Assembly: GCA_021156385.1 (NCBI GenBank)
Contig: JAJNDL010000022.1
Span: 1-9,908 of the forward strand
Source of the DNA: Moraxellaceae bacterium
GTDB taxonomy: Bacteria > Pseudomonadota > Gammaproteobacteria > Pseudomonadales > Moraxellaceae
DNA: 9,908 nucleotides
Reading direction: 5' to 3'
In this document: positions 1 to 6,817 of the stretch, one piece after another
Numbering within the stretch: the stretch's first letter is position 1
Layout of the letters: the number at the start of each line of letters is the position of its first letter
Position numbers and translations under genes: made by a program
The notes under the pieces: generated by a model
What the model was told of the DNA's origin: nothing
Database searches by the model: none
What the model saw: only the letters and a program-made list of their open reading frames with translations

Positions 1-536
1 CGGATGTATTCAACATCCTGCTGCAGGTGCTGGAAGACGGCCGCCTTACCGACGGCCAGGGCCGCACCGTGGACTTCCGCAACACGGTGATCGTCATGAC
101 CTCCAACCTGGGTTCGGACATCATCCAGACCATGGCGGGCGAAGCGCAGTACGAAGCCATGAAAGCGGCCGTGCTCGATGTGGTGGGGCGGCATTTCCGG
201 CCCGAATTCATCAACCGCATCGACGAGGTCGTGGTCTTCCATCCGCTGGGCGAGGGCCAGATCCGCGGTATCGCGGAGATCCAGCTGGAGCGGCTGCGCG
301 CCCGCCTGGCCGAGCGCGAGTTGCGCCTGGAGGTCACCGATGCCGCCATGGTGCGCCTGGTGGCTGCCGGCTACGACCCCGTCTATGGGGCCCGCCCGCT
401 CAAGCGTGCCATCCAGGCCGCCATCGAGAATCCGCTGGCGCAGCGGCTGCTGGCGGGCGACTTCGTGTCGGGCGACACCATCCTCGTCGATGAGGAGCAC
501 GGCGTACTCGTCTTCCACAAGAAGCTGTTCCATTGA
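1..536 (+). CDS. clpB: ClpB protein disaggregase, C-terminal part (5' end cut by window)
   Basis: ClpB is a hexameric AAA+ ATPase of the cytoplasm that works with DnaK/DnaJ/GrpE to pull apart aggregated proteins after heat shock. Reading frame starts at base 3 and gives 177 residues, about the last fifth of a normal protein of about 860. Visible in order: the end of the second AAA+ module beginning [20 protein letters not shown], which follows the Walker B region; the sensor 1 segment [10 protein letters not shown]; the arginine finger segment [11 protein letters not shown]; and sensor 2 in [13 protein letters not shown], inside the C-terminal small domain. The wording [23 protein letters not shown] is typical of ClpB, and ClpA or ClpC would differ here. 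The TGA stop at 534-536 is followed at once by a terminator, so this is the last gene of its transcript. The Walker A sites and middle coiled coil lie outside the window. Confidence 0.96.
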   Translation, partial: DVFNILLQVLEDGRLTDGQGRTVDFRNTVIVMTSNLGSDIIQTMAGEAQYEAMKAAVLDVVGRHFRPEFINRIDEVVVFHPLGEGQIRGIAEIQLERLRARLAERELRLEVTDAAMVRLVAAGYDPVYGARPLKRAIQAAIENPLAQRLLAGDFVSGDTILVDEEHGVLVFHKKLFH

Positions 537-550
537 AGACCCGATGCAGC

Positions 551-578
551 AAAAAAGCCCGGTTCGCCGGGCTTTTTG
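551..578. terminator. Rho-independent terminator after clpB, probably bidirectional
   Basis: An 11-bp perfect stem (AAAAAGCCCGG at 552-562 with CCGGGCTTTTT at 567-577) closes a TTCG tetraloop. It is flanked by an A-run on the left and a T-run on the right, so it can end transcription from either side. It begins 15 bases after the clpB stop. Confidence 0.95.
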
Positions 579-616
579 TTATGTTCAGGGGCAATGTGGA
601 ACGACCGGAGACGAAC

Positions 617-1003
617 ATGAGCATTCGCCTGCACAAGGCACCGGTGGGACGGCTGGCCCAGACCATCGAGAGCGATCCGCACACGCTGCTGACCGATGCC
701 TCCCAGGCCGAAGGTGGCGACGGCCTGGCGCCCGATCCGCATGCCCTGCTGGATGCCGCGCTGGGTGCCTGCACCGCGCTGACCCTGAAACTCTATGCGG
801 CGCGCAAGGGCTGGCCGCTGGAGAATGCCGATGTCGTCATCACCCACGAGGAGGCTCCCGGGCATTACCGGCTGCATCGCCAGTTGACGCTGCACGGCGA
901 ACTGTCGGCGGAGCAGCGCGCGCGCCTGCTCGAGATCGCCGGCAAATGCCCGATCCACCGTGTCCTGACGGGGGAGATCAGCATAGACACCGCACTGGCC
1001 TGA
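617..1003 (+). CDS. OsmC/YhfA-family thiol protein
   Basis: Encodes 128 residues of the OsmC superfamily: small cytoplasmic dimers that, in characterised members, use two cysteines to reduce organic hydroperoxides. Both cysteines are present: Cys52 in ALGACTALTLKLYAARKGWP, the first residue of the long central helix, and Cys111 in GKCPIHRVLTG. The short length and the DPHALLDAALGACTALTLK wording resemble the YhfA-like branch more than OsmC or Ohr proper, so the substrate is not certain. The ATG at 617 is chosen because GGAG at 607-610 sits 6 bases upstream and homologues begin here; the frame is open further upstream but only runs into the clpB terminator. The gene lies between the clpB terminator and a GC hairpin at 1013-1027, so it is probably transcribed alone. 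I found no convincing promoter in the 39 bases after the terminator. Confidence 0.85.
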   Translation: MSIRLHKAPVGRLAQTIESDPHTLLTDASQAEGGDGLAPDPHALLDAALGACTALTLKLYAARKGWPLENADVVITHEEAPGHYRLHRQLTLHGELSAEQRARLLEIAGKCPIHRVLTGEISIDTALA

Positions 1004-1012
1004 GCCGGTGCC

Positions 1013-1027
1013 GGGGCGTTCCGCCCC
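1013..1027. repeat. Short GC hairpin after the OsmC-family gene
   Basis: GGGGCG (1013-1018) pairs with CGCCCC (1022-1027) across a 3-base loop, 10 bases after the stop codon. There is no T-run behind it, so it is at best a weak or Rho-assisted terminator. It lies just before the next gene's -10 element. Confidence 0.5.
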
Positions 1028-1036
1028 TGCTATGAT
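1028..1036 (+). promoter_or_regulatory. Extended -10 promoter for the C13 peptidase gene
   Basis: TGC followed by TATGAT (1031-1036) is an extended -10 element differing from TATAAT at one base. No -35 box is visible at 16-18 bases upstream, where the GC hairpin lies. Transcription would start near 1043, giving a leader of about 60 bases to the GTG at 1105. Confidence 0.55.
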
Positions 1037-1104
1037 GCGGCCCTTTGCCGACGCCAGGGTCGGCTCCGGACAGTACGGCAGAGGCCGAAGGCTGGCGTGA
1101 CCAA

Positions 1105-2490
1105 GTGAACAAGGCAGTGGTCCCTCTTCTTCTAAGCGACCTGGCGCGCAATCTCTGGGCCGCCTGCCACCTGCTCGTCTTCCGCCGCAGCGCGTTGCGC
1201 TGGCTGGCACCCACTCCTGGCAACTTCCTTCTTCTGCTGGCACTGAGCCTGGCGGTCAGCTTCCTGTTCGACTTCGTGAGCGAAGGCTGGCCGGGGCAGT
1301 GGTCGCCGGCCGGTGTCGCGGTGTACGTGCTCCCCGCCTTCGTGCTGCTGGTGTTCGGCCAGATCCTGGCAACCCGGCATGGCCTGTGGCGGCTGGGACT
1401 GGCCCCCGCCAGTGTCTGGCTGGCGGCCGACGCGCTGCTCGGGCTTGCGCAGTCCCTCCTGCTTTTTGCCGGCGATCACAACCTGGTGCCACAGGGCATC
1501 GCCGGCTATATCCCGCTGCTGTACACGGTACTCTATGCCTGGCCCATCCTGGCGGTGGTGTTCGTTTTCACGCGGGCGCTCACTTGGCCGTGGTGGGAGA
1601 GGGGAGTGGCCTTCGCCGTGCTGCTCGGGGTGTTCGCGGCCTGGATCCTGACCTTCAGTGACGAGCGCCTGTGGTATTCCACGGCGCCGGAGGAAACCCT
1701 GCCGTCGACCTCCCGCCTGGTGGAGGAGGAGGTCTGGTACGCGCAGCCCCGGCTTCTGGAGCGTGCCCTGGCGGGTGTGCAGCAGGAGCGCTCCGATCGC
1801 GTGGACTGGTATTTCATCGGGGTGGGCGGCGCCTTCTACCAGAACGTGTTTCGACACGAGACCGAAACCGTACGTGCCCTCTTCGATACCCGCTTCGGAA
1901 CGTCGGGACGCTCGCTGGTGCTGATCAACAACGACGAGACGGTGATGCGTCAGCCCATCGCCACGCGGGAAAGCATCCTCCGCGCGCTCAAGACGGTGGC
2001 GGGGCGCATGGATCGCGAAAAGGATGTGCTGTTCCTTTTCCTCACCTCGCATGGCAGCGAGGATCACCAGATCGAGCTCAGCTACTGGCCCCTGGAACTG
2101 GCCGGCATAACGCCCGAGTGGCTGCGCCAGGCGCTCGACGAGAGCGGTATCCGGCGGCGCGTGATCGTGCTCTCGGCCTGCTATTCCGGAGGTTTCATTC
2201 CGGTGCTGAAGACGCCGGACACGCTGGTCATCACGGCGGCGGATACGGAGCGGACTTCCTTCGGATGTCTCGACGATGCCGAACTGACCTATTTCGGCCG
2301 TGCCTTCTTCGACGAAGCCATGCGCCGCAAGCACAGCCTCGAGGCCAGTTTCGAGACCGCGCTGCTGGCCATCCGCGAGCGTGAGCAGGCGGAAGGCTTC
2401 GAGTCCTCCGAGCCGCAGTGGTGGATCGGCGAGCGCATGGCGACCGAACTGCCGGCACTCGAGCGGAGCCTGTTTCCGGAGCAACGCTGA
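1105..2490 (+). CDS. Membrane-anchored C13-type (legumain-like) cysteine peptidase
   Basis: Predicted 461-residue protein with an N-terminal membrane part and a C-terminal caspase-fold peptidase domain. Hydrophobic segments at about 40-58, 68-89, 99-121, 136-156 and 166-184 suggest five helices. Arginines before the first helix and in the loops at 90-98 and 157-167 place the N-terminus in the cytoplasm, so the catalytic part (about 232-445) would face the periplasm. The dyad is His316 in LFLTSHGSEDH and Cys359 in IVLSACYSGGF, each after a hydrophobic beta strand. The 43-residue spacing and the SHG/SACxSGG wording fit Peptidase_C13, and metacaspases are the alternative. Clan members often cleave after Asn or Asp, but the substrate here is unknown. 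The start is uncertain: GTG 1105 lies downstream of a likely promoter with only weak purine stretches before it, and TTG 1045 would add 20 residues. It stands alone, ending at a shared terminator. Confidence 0.75.
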   Translation: MNKAVVPLLLSDLARNLWAACHLLVFRRSALRWLAPTPGNFLLLLALSLAVSFLFDFVSEGWPGQWSPAGVAVYVLPAFVLLVFGQILATRHGLWRLGLAPASVWLAADALLGLAQSLLLFAGDHNLVPQGIAGYIPLLYTVLYAWPILAVVFVFTRALTWPWWERGVAFAVLLGVFAAWILTFSDERLWYSTAPEETLPSTSRLVEEEVWYAQPRLLERALAGVQQERSDRVDWYFIGVGGAFYQNVFRHETETVRALFDTRFGTSGRSLVLINNDETVMRQPIATRESILRALKTVAGRMDREKDVLFLFLTSHGSEDHQIELSYWPLELAGITPEWLRQALDESGIRRRVIVLSACYSGGFIPVLKTPDTLVITAADTERTSFGCLDDAELTYFGRAFFDEAMRRKHSLEASFETALLAIREREQAEGFESSEPQWWIGERMATELPALERSLFPEQR

Positions 2491-2507
2491 GCGCTGCCGG
2501 AAAATGA

Positions 2508-2531
2508 CAAGGCCGCCAGTTGGCGGCCTTG
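2508..2531. terminator. Bidirectional terminator between converging genes
   Basis: CAAGGCCGCCA (2508-2518) and TGGCGGCCTTG (2521-2531) form an almost continuous stem. The minus-strand tail TCATTTT is T-rich and serves the DUF4124 gene, whose stop is 27 bases away. The plus-strand tail CTGTCTGT is poorer but could still end the peptidase transcript. Confidence 0.85.
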
Positions 2532-2557
2532 CTGTCTGTAGCGTGGCGGTGGCTGCC

Positions 2558-3052
2558 TCAGTTGCAGAAGGCCTGCCTCTGGCGCTGGAGATCGTCGATC
2601 TTGGCGGTCTTTTCCTCCTCGCTCAGGACACGGGTGCTGCCGCCTTCTTCCGTGATCTTGATGCGCCCGTGCTGGTTCATGGTCTCCAGGTACTGATCGA
2701 GCTCCTTGCATTTCTCGGCATAGCGTCCTGCTCCGGGCTTGGATTCGGCGGTCTGGGCCGTCTCCTTGCTGCTGTCCTTAGCGGGCTTGTCGGCGGACTG
2801 GCCTTTCTTGTCGCCCGCTTTCTGGGCATCGGCCTTGCCGGCGTTGGGAGTCGGCTGAGCCTGGGCGCCGGAAGGCAGCCGGGTCGGCACCTTTACCTTC
2901 GTGGCATTGCTGGTCGATTCGGGAGGCGGGGATTCGGAGTAATGGGTAACGCCCTTCTCGTCGGTCCACTTGTAGAAATTGGCTGAGGCCAGGGCGGCGG
3001 GCGAGCCCAGCGTCAGGGCCAGGCAGGCAAGCAGGGTTTTTGTCGTTTTCAT
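2558..3052 (-). CDS. Secreted DUF4124-domain protein
   Basis: Encodes 164 residues. A signal peptide is clear: MKTTK, a hydrophobic core LLACLALTLGSPAA, and a likely signal peptidase I cut after ALA22. The mature protein opens with FYKWTDEKGVTHYSESPPP (about 26-44), the hallmark of DUF4124, a short beta-rich domain common in proteobacterial envelope proteins and without a defined biochemical role. Then comes a low-complexity linker rich in Ala, Lys, Gln, Ser and Pro (about 58-105), and a charged helical tail containing a CKELDQYLETMNQHG stretch and ending FCN. One cysteine starts that tail and one is penultimate, so a disulfide is possible in the periplasm. The frame is open 32 codons upstream, but ATG 3052 is preferred because it gives the signal peptide and follows a good promoter. 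No clear Shine-Dalgarno is visible. Divergent from ilvI. Confidence 0.85.
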   Translation of the reverse strand: MKTTKTLLACLALTLGSPAALASANFYKWTDEKGVTHYSESPPPESTSNATKVKVPTRLPSGAQAQPTPNAGKADAQKAGDKKGQSADKPAKDSSKETAQTAESKPGAGRYAEKCKELDQYLETMNQHGRIKITEEGGSTRVLSEEEKTAKIDDLQRQRQAFCN

Positions 3053-3085
3053 TATTTGAAATACCGCAGAAGCAATGTGTTCCCG

Positions 3086-3114
3086 ACTATAGCGAGGAGC
3101 GCCGTGCTTGGTAA
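3086..3114 (-). promoter_or_regulatory. Promoter of the DUF4124 gene
   Basis: On the minus strand, TTACCA (3114-3109) and TATAGT (3091-3086) are separated by exactly 17 bases. They match the sigma70 consensus at four of six and five of six positions. Transcription would start near 3079, leaving a leader of about 27 bases. Confidence 0.65.
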
Positions 3115-3141
3115 GGCCGGATGGCAAAGGCCGCGCGCAGC

Positions 3142-3170
3142 TTGACATTTTCGGGGGCTGCCGAAAAAAT
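3142..3170 (+). promoter_or_regulatory. Possible upstream ilv promoter with palindromic operator in its spacer
   Basis: A perfect -35 TTGACA (3142-3147) is followed after 17 bases by AAAAAT (3165-3170), a four-of-six match to the -10 consensus. The spacer begins with TTTTCGG (3148-3154), then six bases, then CCGAAAA (3161-3167): a perfect 7-bp inverted repeat starting directly after the -35 box. This is where a repressor site would be expected. If active, this promoter would start near 3177 and give ilvI a leader of about 270 bases. No experimental support; the -10 is weak. Confidence 0.4.
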
Positions 3171-3381
3171 CGCCGGCTTCGATGTGGATGTCAGCGGGGT
3201 GGTCACCCTCCACCATGCTGACGCCAGGGTGAAAGCCCTGCCCGGAACGGCCAACCGCCGCGTCCGTCCCCGCCTGTAAAGCATCGCCCCCTGCAAGCCG
3301 CGGCGATGTCTGCGCCACCGAACCCGGTGTGTGCGGCAGGCCTGGCAGACCCCATCATGCGCCGGAAGGCGCACCTCCTCG

Positions 3382-3390
3382 TGCTAGAAT
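3382..3390 (+). promoter_or_regulatory. Extended -10 promoter proximal to ilvI
   Basis: TGC directly before TAGAAT (3385-3390) makes an extended -10 element followed by GCGCGG. No -35 match is visible at 16-18 bases upstream, which is usual for extended -10 promoters or ones needing an activator. The start would be near 3397, 54 bases before the ilvI start codon. Confidence 0.55.
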
Positions 3391-3398
3391 GCGCGGCC

Positions 3399-3442
3399 CC
3401 GCGCCCGGCCCAGTCCCGGCGCGGCCTTGCGCTTTTTCAAGG
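3399..3442 (+). promoter_or_regulatory. Stem-loops in the ilvI leader that can mask the ribosome binding site
   Basis: CCGCGCC (3399-3405) pairs with GGCGCGG (3418-3424). Directly after it, CCTTG (3425-3429) pairs with CAAGG (3438-3442) around CGCTTTTT. The second arm contains most of the AAGGG (3439-3443) that serves as the ilvI Shine-Dalgarno. The five Ts at 3433-3437 also follow the first stem at terminator-like distance. Either translational masking or early termination is possible. Confidence 0.4.
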
Positions 3443-3450
3443 GTGAATCC

Positions 3451-5169
3451 GTGGAACAGTTATCTGGTGGTGAAATGCTCATCCGTGCCCTCGCCGATGA
3501 AGGCGTGGAGTACGTGTTCGGCTATCCCGGTGGTGCCGTCCTTCATATTTATGACGCCATCTTTAAACAGGACAAGGTCAAGCACATCCTCGTCCGCCAC
3601 GAGCAGGCTGCCGGTCATGCCGCCGACGGCTATGCCCGTGCCACCGGCAAGACCGGTGTCGTGCTCGTTACATCCGGCCCTGGCGCGACCAATACCGTCA
3701 CGCCCATCGCCACGGCCTATATGGACTCCATTCCCATGGTGATCATCTCCGGCCAGGTACCCTCGCACCTGATCGGCGAAGATGCCTTCCAGGAAACCGA
3801 CATGGTCGGTGTGTCGCGCCCCATCGTTAAGCACAGCTTCCAGGTGCGCAAGGCGGAAGACATCCCGGTCATGGTGAAGAAGGCTTTCTATATTGCCAGC
3901 ACCGGTCGTCCCGGCCCCGTGGTGGTTGATATTCCCAAAGACTGTACGCTGCCGACCGAGAAGTTCCCGTACGAGTACCCGTCCAAGGTCAAGCTGCGCT
4001 CCTACAACCCGCCGGGTCGTGGTCATGCCGGCCAGATCAAGAAGGCGGTGGACGAGCTCGTGGCCGCCAAGCGTCCGGTGATCTATGCCGGCGGTGGCGT
4101 AGTGCAGGGCAATGCCTCGGCGCAGCTCACCGAGCTGGCGCGCAAGCTGAACTATCCGGTAACCAACACGCTGATGGGGCTTGGCGCCTTCCCGGGCTCC
4201 GATCGCCAGTTCATCGGCATGCTCGGCATGCATGGCACGTACGAAGCCAACATGGTCATGCACCACAGCGACCTCATCCTCGCCGTCGGCGCACGCTTCG
4301 ACGATCGCGTCACCAACAACGTCAAAAAGTTCTGCCCGAACGCGCGCATCATCCACATCGATATCGACCCTGCCTCGATCTCGAAGACGATCATGGCCGA
4401 CATCCCCATCGTGGGCGCGGTCGAGCCGGTGCTGACGGAAATGCTGGCGCAGCTGCCGCAGTCTGCAAAGCCCGATGCGGCAGCCCTCGACAGCTGGTGG
4501 AAGCAGATCGAGGAGTGGCGCGGCTATCACGGCCTGCGCTACGAGGCGCCCCAGCCAGGCGAGATGAAGCCGCAGCAGGTCGTGGAAATGCTCTACAAGG
4601 TCACCGACGGCAAGGCCATCGTTACTTCCGACGTCGGCCAGCACCAGATGTTTGCGGCGCTCTACTACAAGTACGACCGCCCGCGGCAGTGGATCAACTC
4701 GGGCGGCCTGGGCACCATGGGTTTCGGCCTGCCGGCTGCCATGGGTGCGCTCTTTGCCTTCCCGAACGAGACCGTGGTCTGCGTGACGGGCGAAGCCTCC
4801 ATCCAGATGAACATCCAGGAGCTCTCCACCTGCCTGCAGTACGGCTTGCCGGTGAAGATCCTGAACATCAACAACCGCTCGCTCGGCATGGTGAAGCAGT
4901 GGCAGGACATGCAGTACGAGGGCCGTCACTCGCATTCCTACATGGAATCGCTGCCCGACTTCGTGAAGCTGGCAGAAGCCTATGGTCACGTCGGCATGAA
5001 GATTACCGACCCGGCGAAGCTGGAAAGCGGCATGCGTGAGGCCATGGCCATGAAGGATCGCCTGGTGTTCATCGATGTGTATGTGGACCCCTCCGAGCAT
5101 GTGTATCCGATGCAGCTCGCCGGTGGATCCATGCGCGACATGTGGCTGTCGAAGTCGGAGCGTACGTAA
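3451..5169 (+). CDS. ilvI: Acetohydroxyacid synthase large (catalytic) subunit
   Basis: Catalyses the first shared step of branched-chain amino acid synthesis: pyruvate joins a second pyruvate (to acetolactate) or 2-ketobutyrate (to acetohydroxybutyrate), using thiamine diphosphate (ThDP), Mg2+ and FAD in the cytoplasm. Encodes 572 residues, a normal length. The N-terminal ThDP domain holds [16 protein letters not shown] and the catalytic Glu51 in [18 protein letters not shown]. The FAD-binding middle domain follows (about 190-330). The C-terminal ThDP domain holds [17 protein letters not shown] and [24 protein letters not shown]. The usual GDG/GEG of the metal-binding motif is GEA here (Glu448, Ala449). 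GTG 3451 is chosen over TTG 3427 because AAGGG lies 7 bases before it and homologues begin M-E-x-L-SG. ilvH starts 2 bases after the stop, so the two subunits are translated together. ilvB is the alternative symbol, but the pairing with a 163-residue small subunit supports ilvI. Confidence 0.96.
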   Translation: MEQLSGGEMLIRALADEGVEYVFGYPGGAVLHIYDAIFKQDKVKHILVRHEQAAGHAADGYARATGKTGVVLVTSGPGATNTVTPIATAYMDSIPMVIISGQVPSHLIGEDAFQETDMVGVSRPIVKHSFQVRKAEDIPVMVKKAFYIASTGRPGPVVVDIPKDCTLPTEKFPYEYPSKVKLRSYNPPGRGHAGQIKKAVDELVAAKRPVIYAGGGVVQGNASAQLTELARKLNYPVTNTLMGLGAFPGSDRQFIGMLGMHGTYEANMVMHHSDLILAVGARFDDRVTNNVKKFCPNARIIHIDIDPASISKTIMADIPIVGAVEPVLTEMLAQLPQSAKPDAAALDSWWKQIEEWRGYHGLRYEAPQPGEMKPQQVVEMLYKVTDGKAIVTSDVGQHQMFAALYYKYDRPRQWINSGGLGTMGFGLPAAMGALFAFPNETVVCVTGEASIQMNIQELSTCLQYGLPVKILNINNRSLGMVKQWQDMQYEGRHSHSYMESLPDFVKLAEAYGHVGMKITDPAKLESGMREAMAMKDRLVFIDVYVDPSEHVYPMQLAGGSMRDMWLSKSERT

Positions 5170-5171
5170 TC

Positions 5172-5663
5172 ATGCGCCGTATCATTTCTGTCCTGATGGA
5201 AAACGAACCCGGCGCGCTGTCCCGTCTCGTGGGCCTGTTCTCGCAGCGCGGCTACAACATCGATTCGCTGACTGTGGCTCCGACCGACGACCCCACGCTG
5301 TCGCGCCTGACGCTCACCACCTTCGGTGACGAGCAAAAGATCGAGCAGGTCACCAAGCAGCTGAACAAGCTGGTGGAAGTAGTGAAGGTGGTCGACCTCA
5401 CCGAGGGTGGCCACATCGAGCGCGAGCTCATGCTGGTCAAGGTCAAGGCTACTGGTGCGGCTCGTGCAGAAATCAAACGCACTGCCGACATCTTCCGCGG
5501 CCAGATCGTCGACGTGACGCCGAGCATCTACACCATCCAGCTCACGGGCACGACCGACAAGCTGGACGCCTTCATCCAGGCACTGAGTGAAAACTCCATC
5601 CTGGAAGTGGTGCGTACCGGCGTCTGCGGCATTGCCCGCGGCGAAAAAGTCCTGAGTGTTTAA
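5172..5663 (+). CDS. ilvH: Acetohydroxyacid synthase small (regulatory) subunit
   Basis: Binds the IlvI catalytic subunit, raises its activity and gives valine feedback inhibition. Encodes 163 residues, the same length as E. coli IlvH. The N-terminal ACT domain (about 1-75) is clear: [20 protein letters not shown], then [27 protein letters not shown], where valine is expected to bind at the dimer interface. The C-terminal half has [46 protein letters not shown], typical of the second ferredoxin-like domain. ATG 5172 is chosen because it matches the family start; GGAG at 5157-5160 lies 11 bases upstream, inside the end of ilvI. An earlier in-frame start at 5142 would overlap ilvI by 28 bases and add residues that homologues lack. 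Confidence 0.96.
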   Translation: MRRIISVLMENEPGALSRLVGLFSQRGYNIDSLTVAPTDDPTLSRLTLTTFGDEQKIEQVTKQLNKLVEVVKVVDLTEGGHIERELMLVKVKATGAARAEIKRTADIFRGQIVDVTPSIYTIQLTGTTDKLDAFIQALSENSILEVVRTGVCGIARGEKVLSV

Positions 5664-5764
5664 CCCCTTCCCCGGCCTTTTTTCCTTCTCGTGTCGAGAG
5701 GGTGGGTGAGGGGAAACATCGCAAGCGTTCTGCCACAAGCGGAACTGGAGAAAGAGGAAACATC
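5664..5764. repeat. ilvH-ilvC spacer with a palindromic, repeat-like element
   Basis: CCTTCTCG (5684-5691) pairs with CGAGAGGG (5695-5702), with one G-T wobble, across a TGT loop. The flanks are pyrimidine-rich on the left (CCCCTTCCCC, T-run 5678-5683) and purine-rich on the right (GTGGGTGAGGGG). The layout resembles the CCCTCTCCC-loop-GGGAGAGGGTTGGGGTGAGGG repeats scattered in many proteobacterial genomes, in degenerate form. It may protect or separate the ilvIH and ilvC messages. The ilvC ribosome binding site lies at its right end. Confidence 0.45.
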
Positions 5765-6781
5765 ATGCACGTGTACTATGACAAAGACGCTGACCTTTCC
5801 ATCGTCCGTGGCAAGAAGGTCGCCATCATCGGTTACGGCTCGCAGGGCCATGCCCATGCACAGAACCTGCGCGACTCCGGCGTCGATGTCACCGTCGGCC
5901 TGCGCAAGGGCGGAGCCTCCTGGGCCAAGGTCGAGGGCGCCGGCATCAAGGTCGCCGAAGTCAACGACGCCGTGAAGGGCGCCGACCTCGTCATGATCCT
6001 GCTGCCGGACGAGAACATCCCCGAGGTCTACAAGAACAACGTCGAGCCCAACATCAAGCAGGGTGCGACGCTGGCCTTCGCCCACGGCTTCAACGTGCAT
6101 TACAACCAGGTTGTGCCGCGTGCCGACCTCGATGTGATCATGATCGCCCCCAAGGGCCCTGGCCACACCGTGCGCTCTGAATACCTCAAGGGTGGCGGCG
6201 TGCCGACCCTGATCGCCGTGTATCAGGACAAGTCCGGGAACGCGAAGCAGATCGCCCTGTCCTACGCCGCTGCCAATGGCGGCACCAAGGGTGGCGTGAT
6301 CGAGACCAACTTCCGCGAAGAGACCGAAACCGACCTGTTCGGCGAGCAGGCCGTGCTCTGCGGCGGCGCCGTCGAGCTGGTGAAGATGGGCTTCGAGACC
6401 CTGACCGAAGCCGGCTACGCTCCGGAAATGGCTTACTTCGAGTGCCTGCACGAGCTCAAGCTGATTGTCGACCTCATGTATGAGGGCGGTATCGCCAACA
6501 TGAACTACTCCATCTCCAACAACGCGGAGTACGGCGAGTACGTGACTGGCCAGCGAGTGATCTCCGACCAGGCCCGCGAAGCCATGCGCGAATGCCTGCG
6601 TAACATCCAGAGCGGCGAATACGCCAAGCGCTTCATCCTGGAGGGACGCACCAACTATCCCGAGATGACCGCTCGCCGCCGCCTGAACGCCGAGCACCCC
6701 ATCGAGGTGGTCGGAGCCAAGCTGCGTGCCATGATGCCCTGGATTGCCAAGAACAAGCTGGTCGACCAGAGCAAGAACTGA
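5765..6781 (+). CDS. ilvC: Ketol-acid reductoisomerase (class I)
   Basis: Second shared step of valine, leucine and isoleucine synthesis: Mg2+-dependent alkyl migration and NADPH reduction of acetolactate or acetohydroxybutyrate, made by IlvI/IlvH just upstream. Encodes 338 residues, the short class I form with one knotted domain. The Rossmann loop is [10 protein letters not shown] (23-32), with the cofactor-phosphate region LRKGGASW (46-53). The active-site histidine is in [13 protein letters not shown], followed by [14 protein letters not shown]. The metal-binding acidic residues are in [19 protein letters not shown] and [19 protein letters not shown], and the C-terminal knot ends at the WIAKNKL region. 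GAGG at 5754-5757 lies 7 bases before ATG 5765. Probably co-transcribed with ilvIH across a 101-base spacer and closed by the terminator at 6818-6849. Confidence 0.97.
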   Translation: MHVYYDKDADLSIVRGKKVAIIGYGSQGHAHAQNLRDSGVDVTVGLRKGGASWAKVEGAGIKVAEVNDAVKGADLVMILLPDENIPEVYKNNVEPNIKQGATLAFAHGFNVHYNQVVPRADLDVIMIAPKGPGHTVRSEYLKGGGVPTLIAVYQDKSGNAKQIALSYAAANGGTKGGVIETNFREETETDLFGEQAVLCGGAVELVKMGFETLTEAGYAPEMAYFECLHELKLIVDLMYEGGIANMNYSISNNAEYGEYVTGQRVISDQAREAMRECLRNIQSGEYAKRFILEGRTNYPEMTARRRLNAEHPIEVVGAKLRAMMPWIAKNKLVDQSKN

Positions 6782-6817
6782 TCCGTATCCGCCCCAGGGC
6801 GGCTGCAGTCGAGTACG

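Larger units (their letters stand above)
3053..3450. other. 398-base gene-free region between the divergent DUF4124 gene and ilvI
   Basis: No convincing protein gene. It contains the minus-strand promoter at 3086-3114, a plus-strand -35 with palindromic spacer at 3142-3170, an extended -10 at 3382-3390, and several exact stem-loops. These are GTCAGC/GCTGAC at 3190-3222 with an inner GGTGG/CCACC stem; CATCGCC/GGCGATG at 3282-3308; CACCG/CGGTG at 3316-3329; TGCGCC-GGAA-GGCGCA at 3358-3373, with a GNRA loop; and CCGCGCC/GGCGCGG at 3399-3424. An open frame of 52 codons (3121-3279) begins 4 bases after AAGG, but its product resembles nothing I know. Confidence 0.7.

Noticed and set aside
383..1243. 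286-codon open frame on the minus strand
   Set aside because: It crosses the clpB terminator and is antisense to clpB and the OsmC-family gene, with no protein-like motifs.
1132..2484. 450-codon open frame on the minus strand
   Set aside because: It lies opposite the C13 peptidase gene. Its translation is Arg/Gln/Gly/His-rich without any domain, as expected from the antisense of a GC-rich gene.
3052..3374. Two overlapping minus-strand frames (88 and 95 codons) in the gene-free region
   Set aside because: Their composition is random for GC-rich DNA, and they overlap the DUF4124 promoter and leader. Nothing supports translation.
3177..3450. Classical branched-chain attenuator with a Val/Leu/Ile-rich leader peptide and terminator
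   Set aside because: No frame here has the long run of regulatory codons seen in ilvB or ilvG leaders, and the T-run at 3433-3437 is separated from its stem by eight bases.
3460..5100. 546-codon open frame on the minus strand
   Set aside because: Antisense of ilvI. The plus strand encodes an unmistakable acetohydroxyacid synthase, and the minus product has no recognisable motif.
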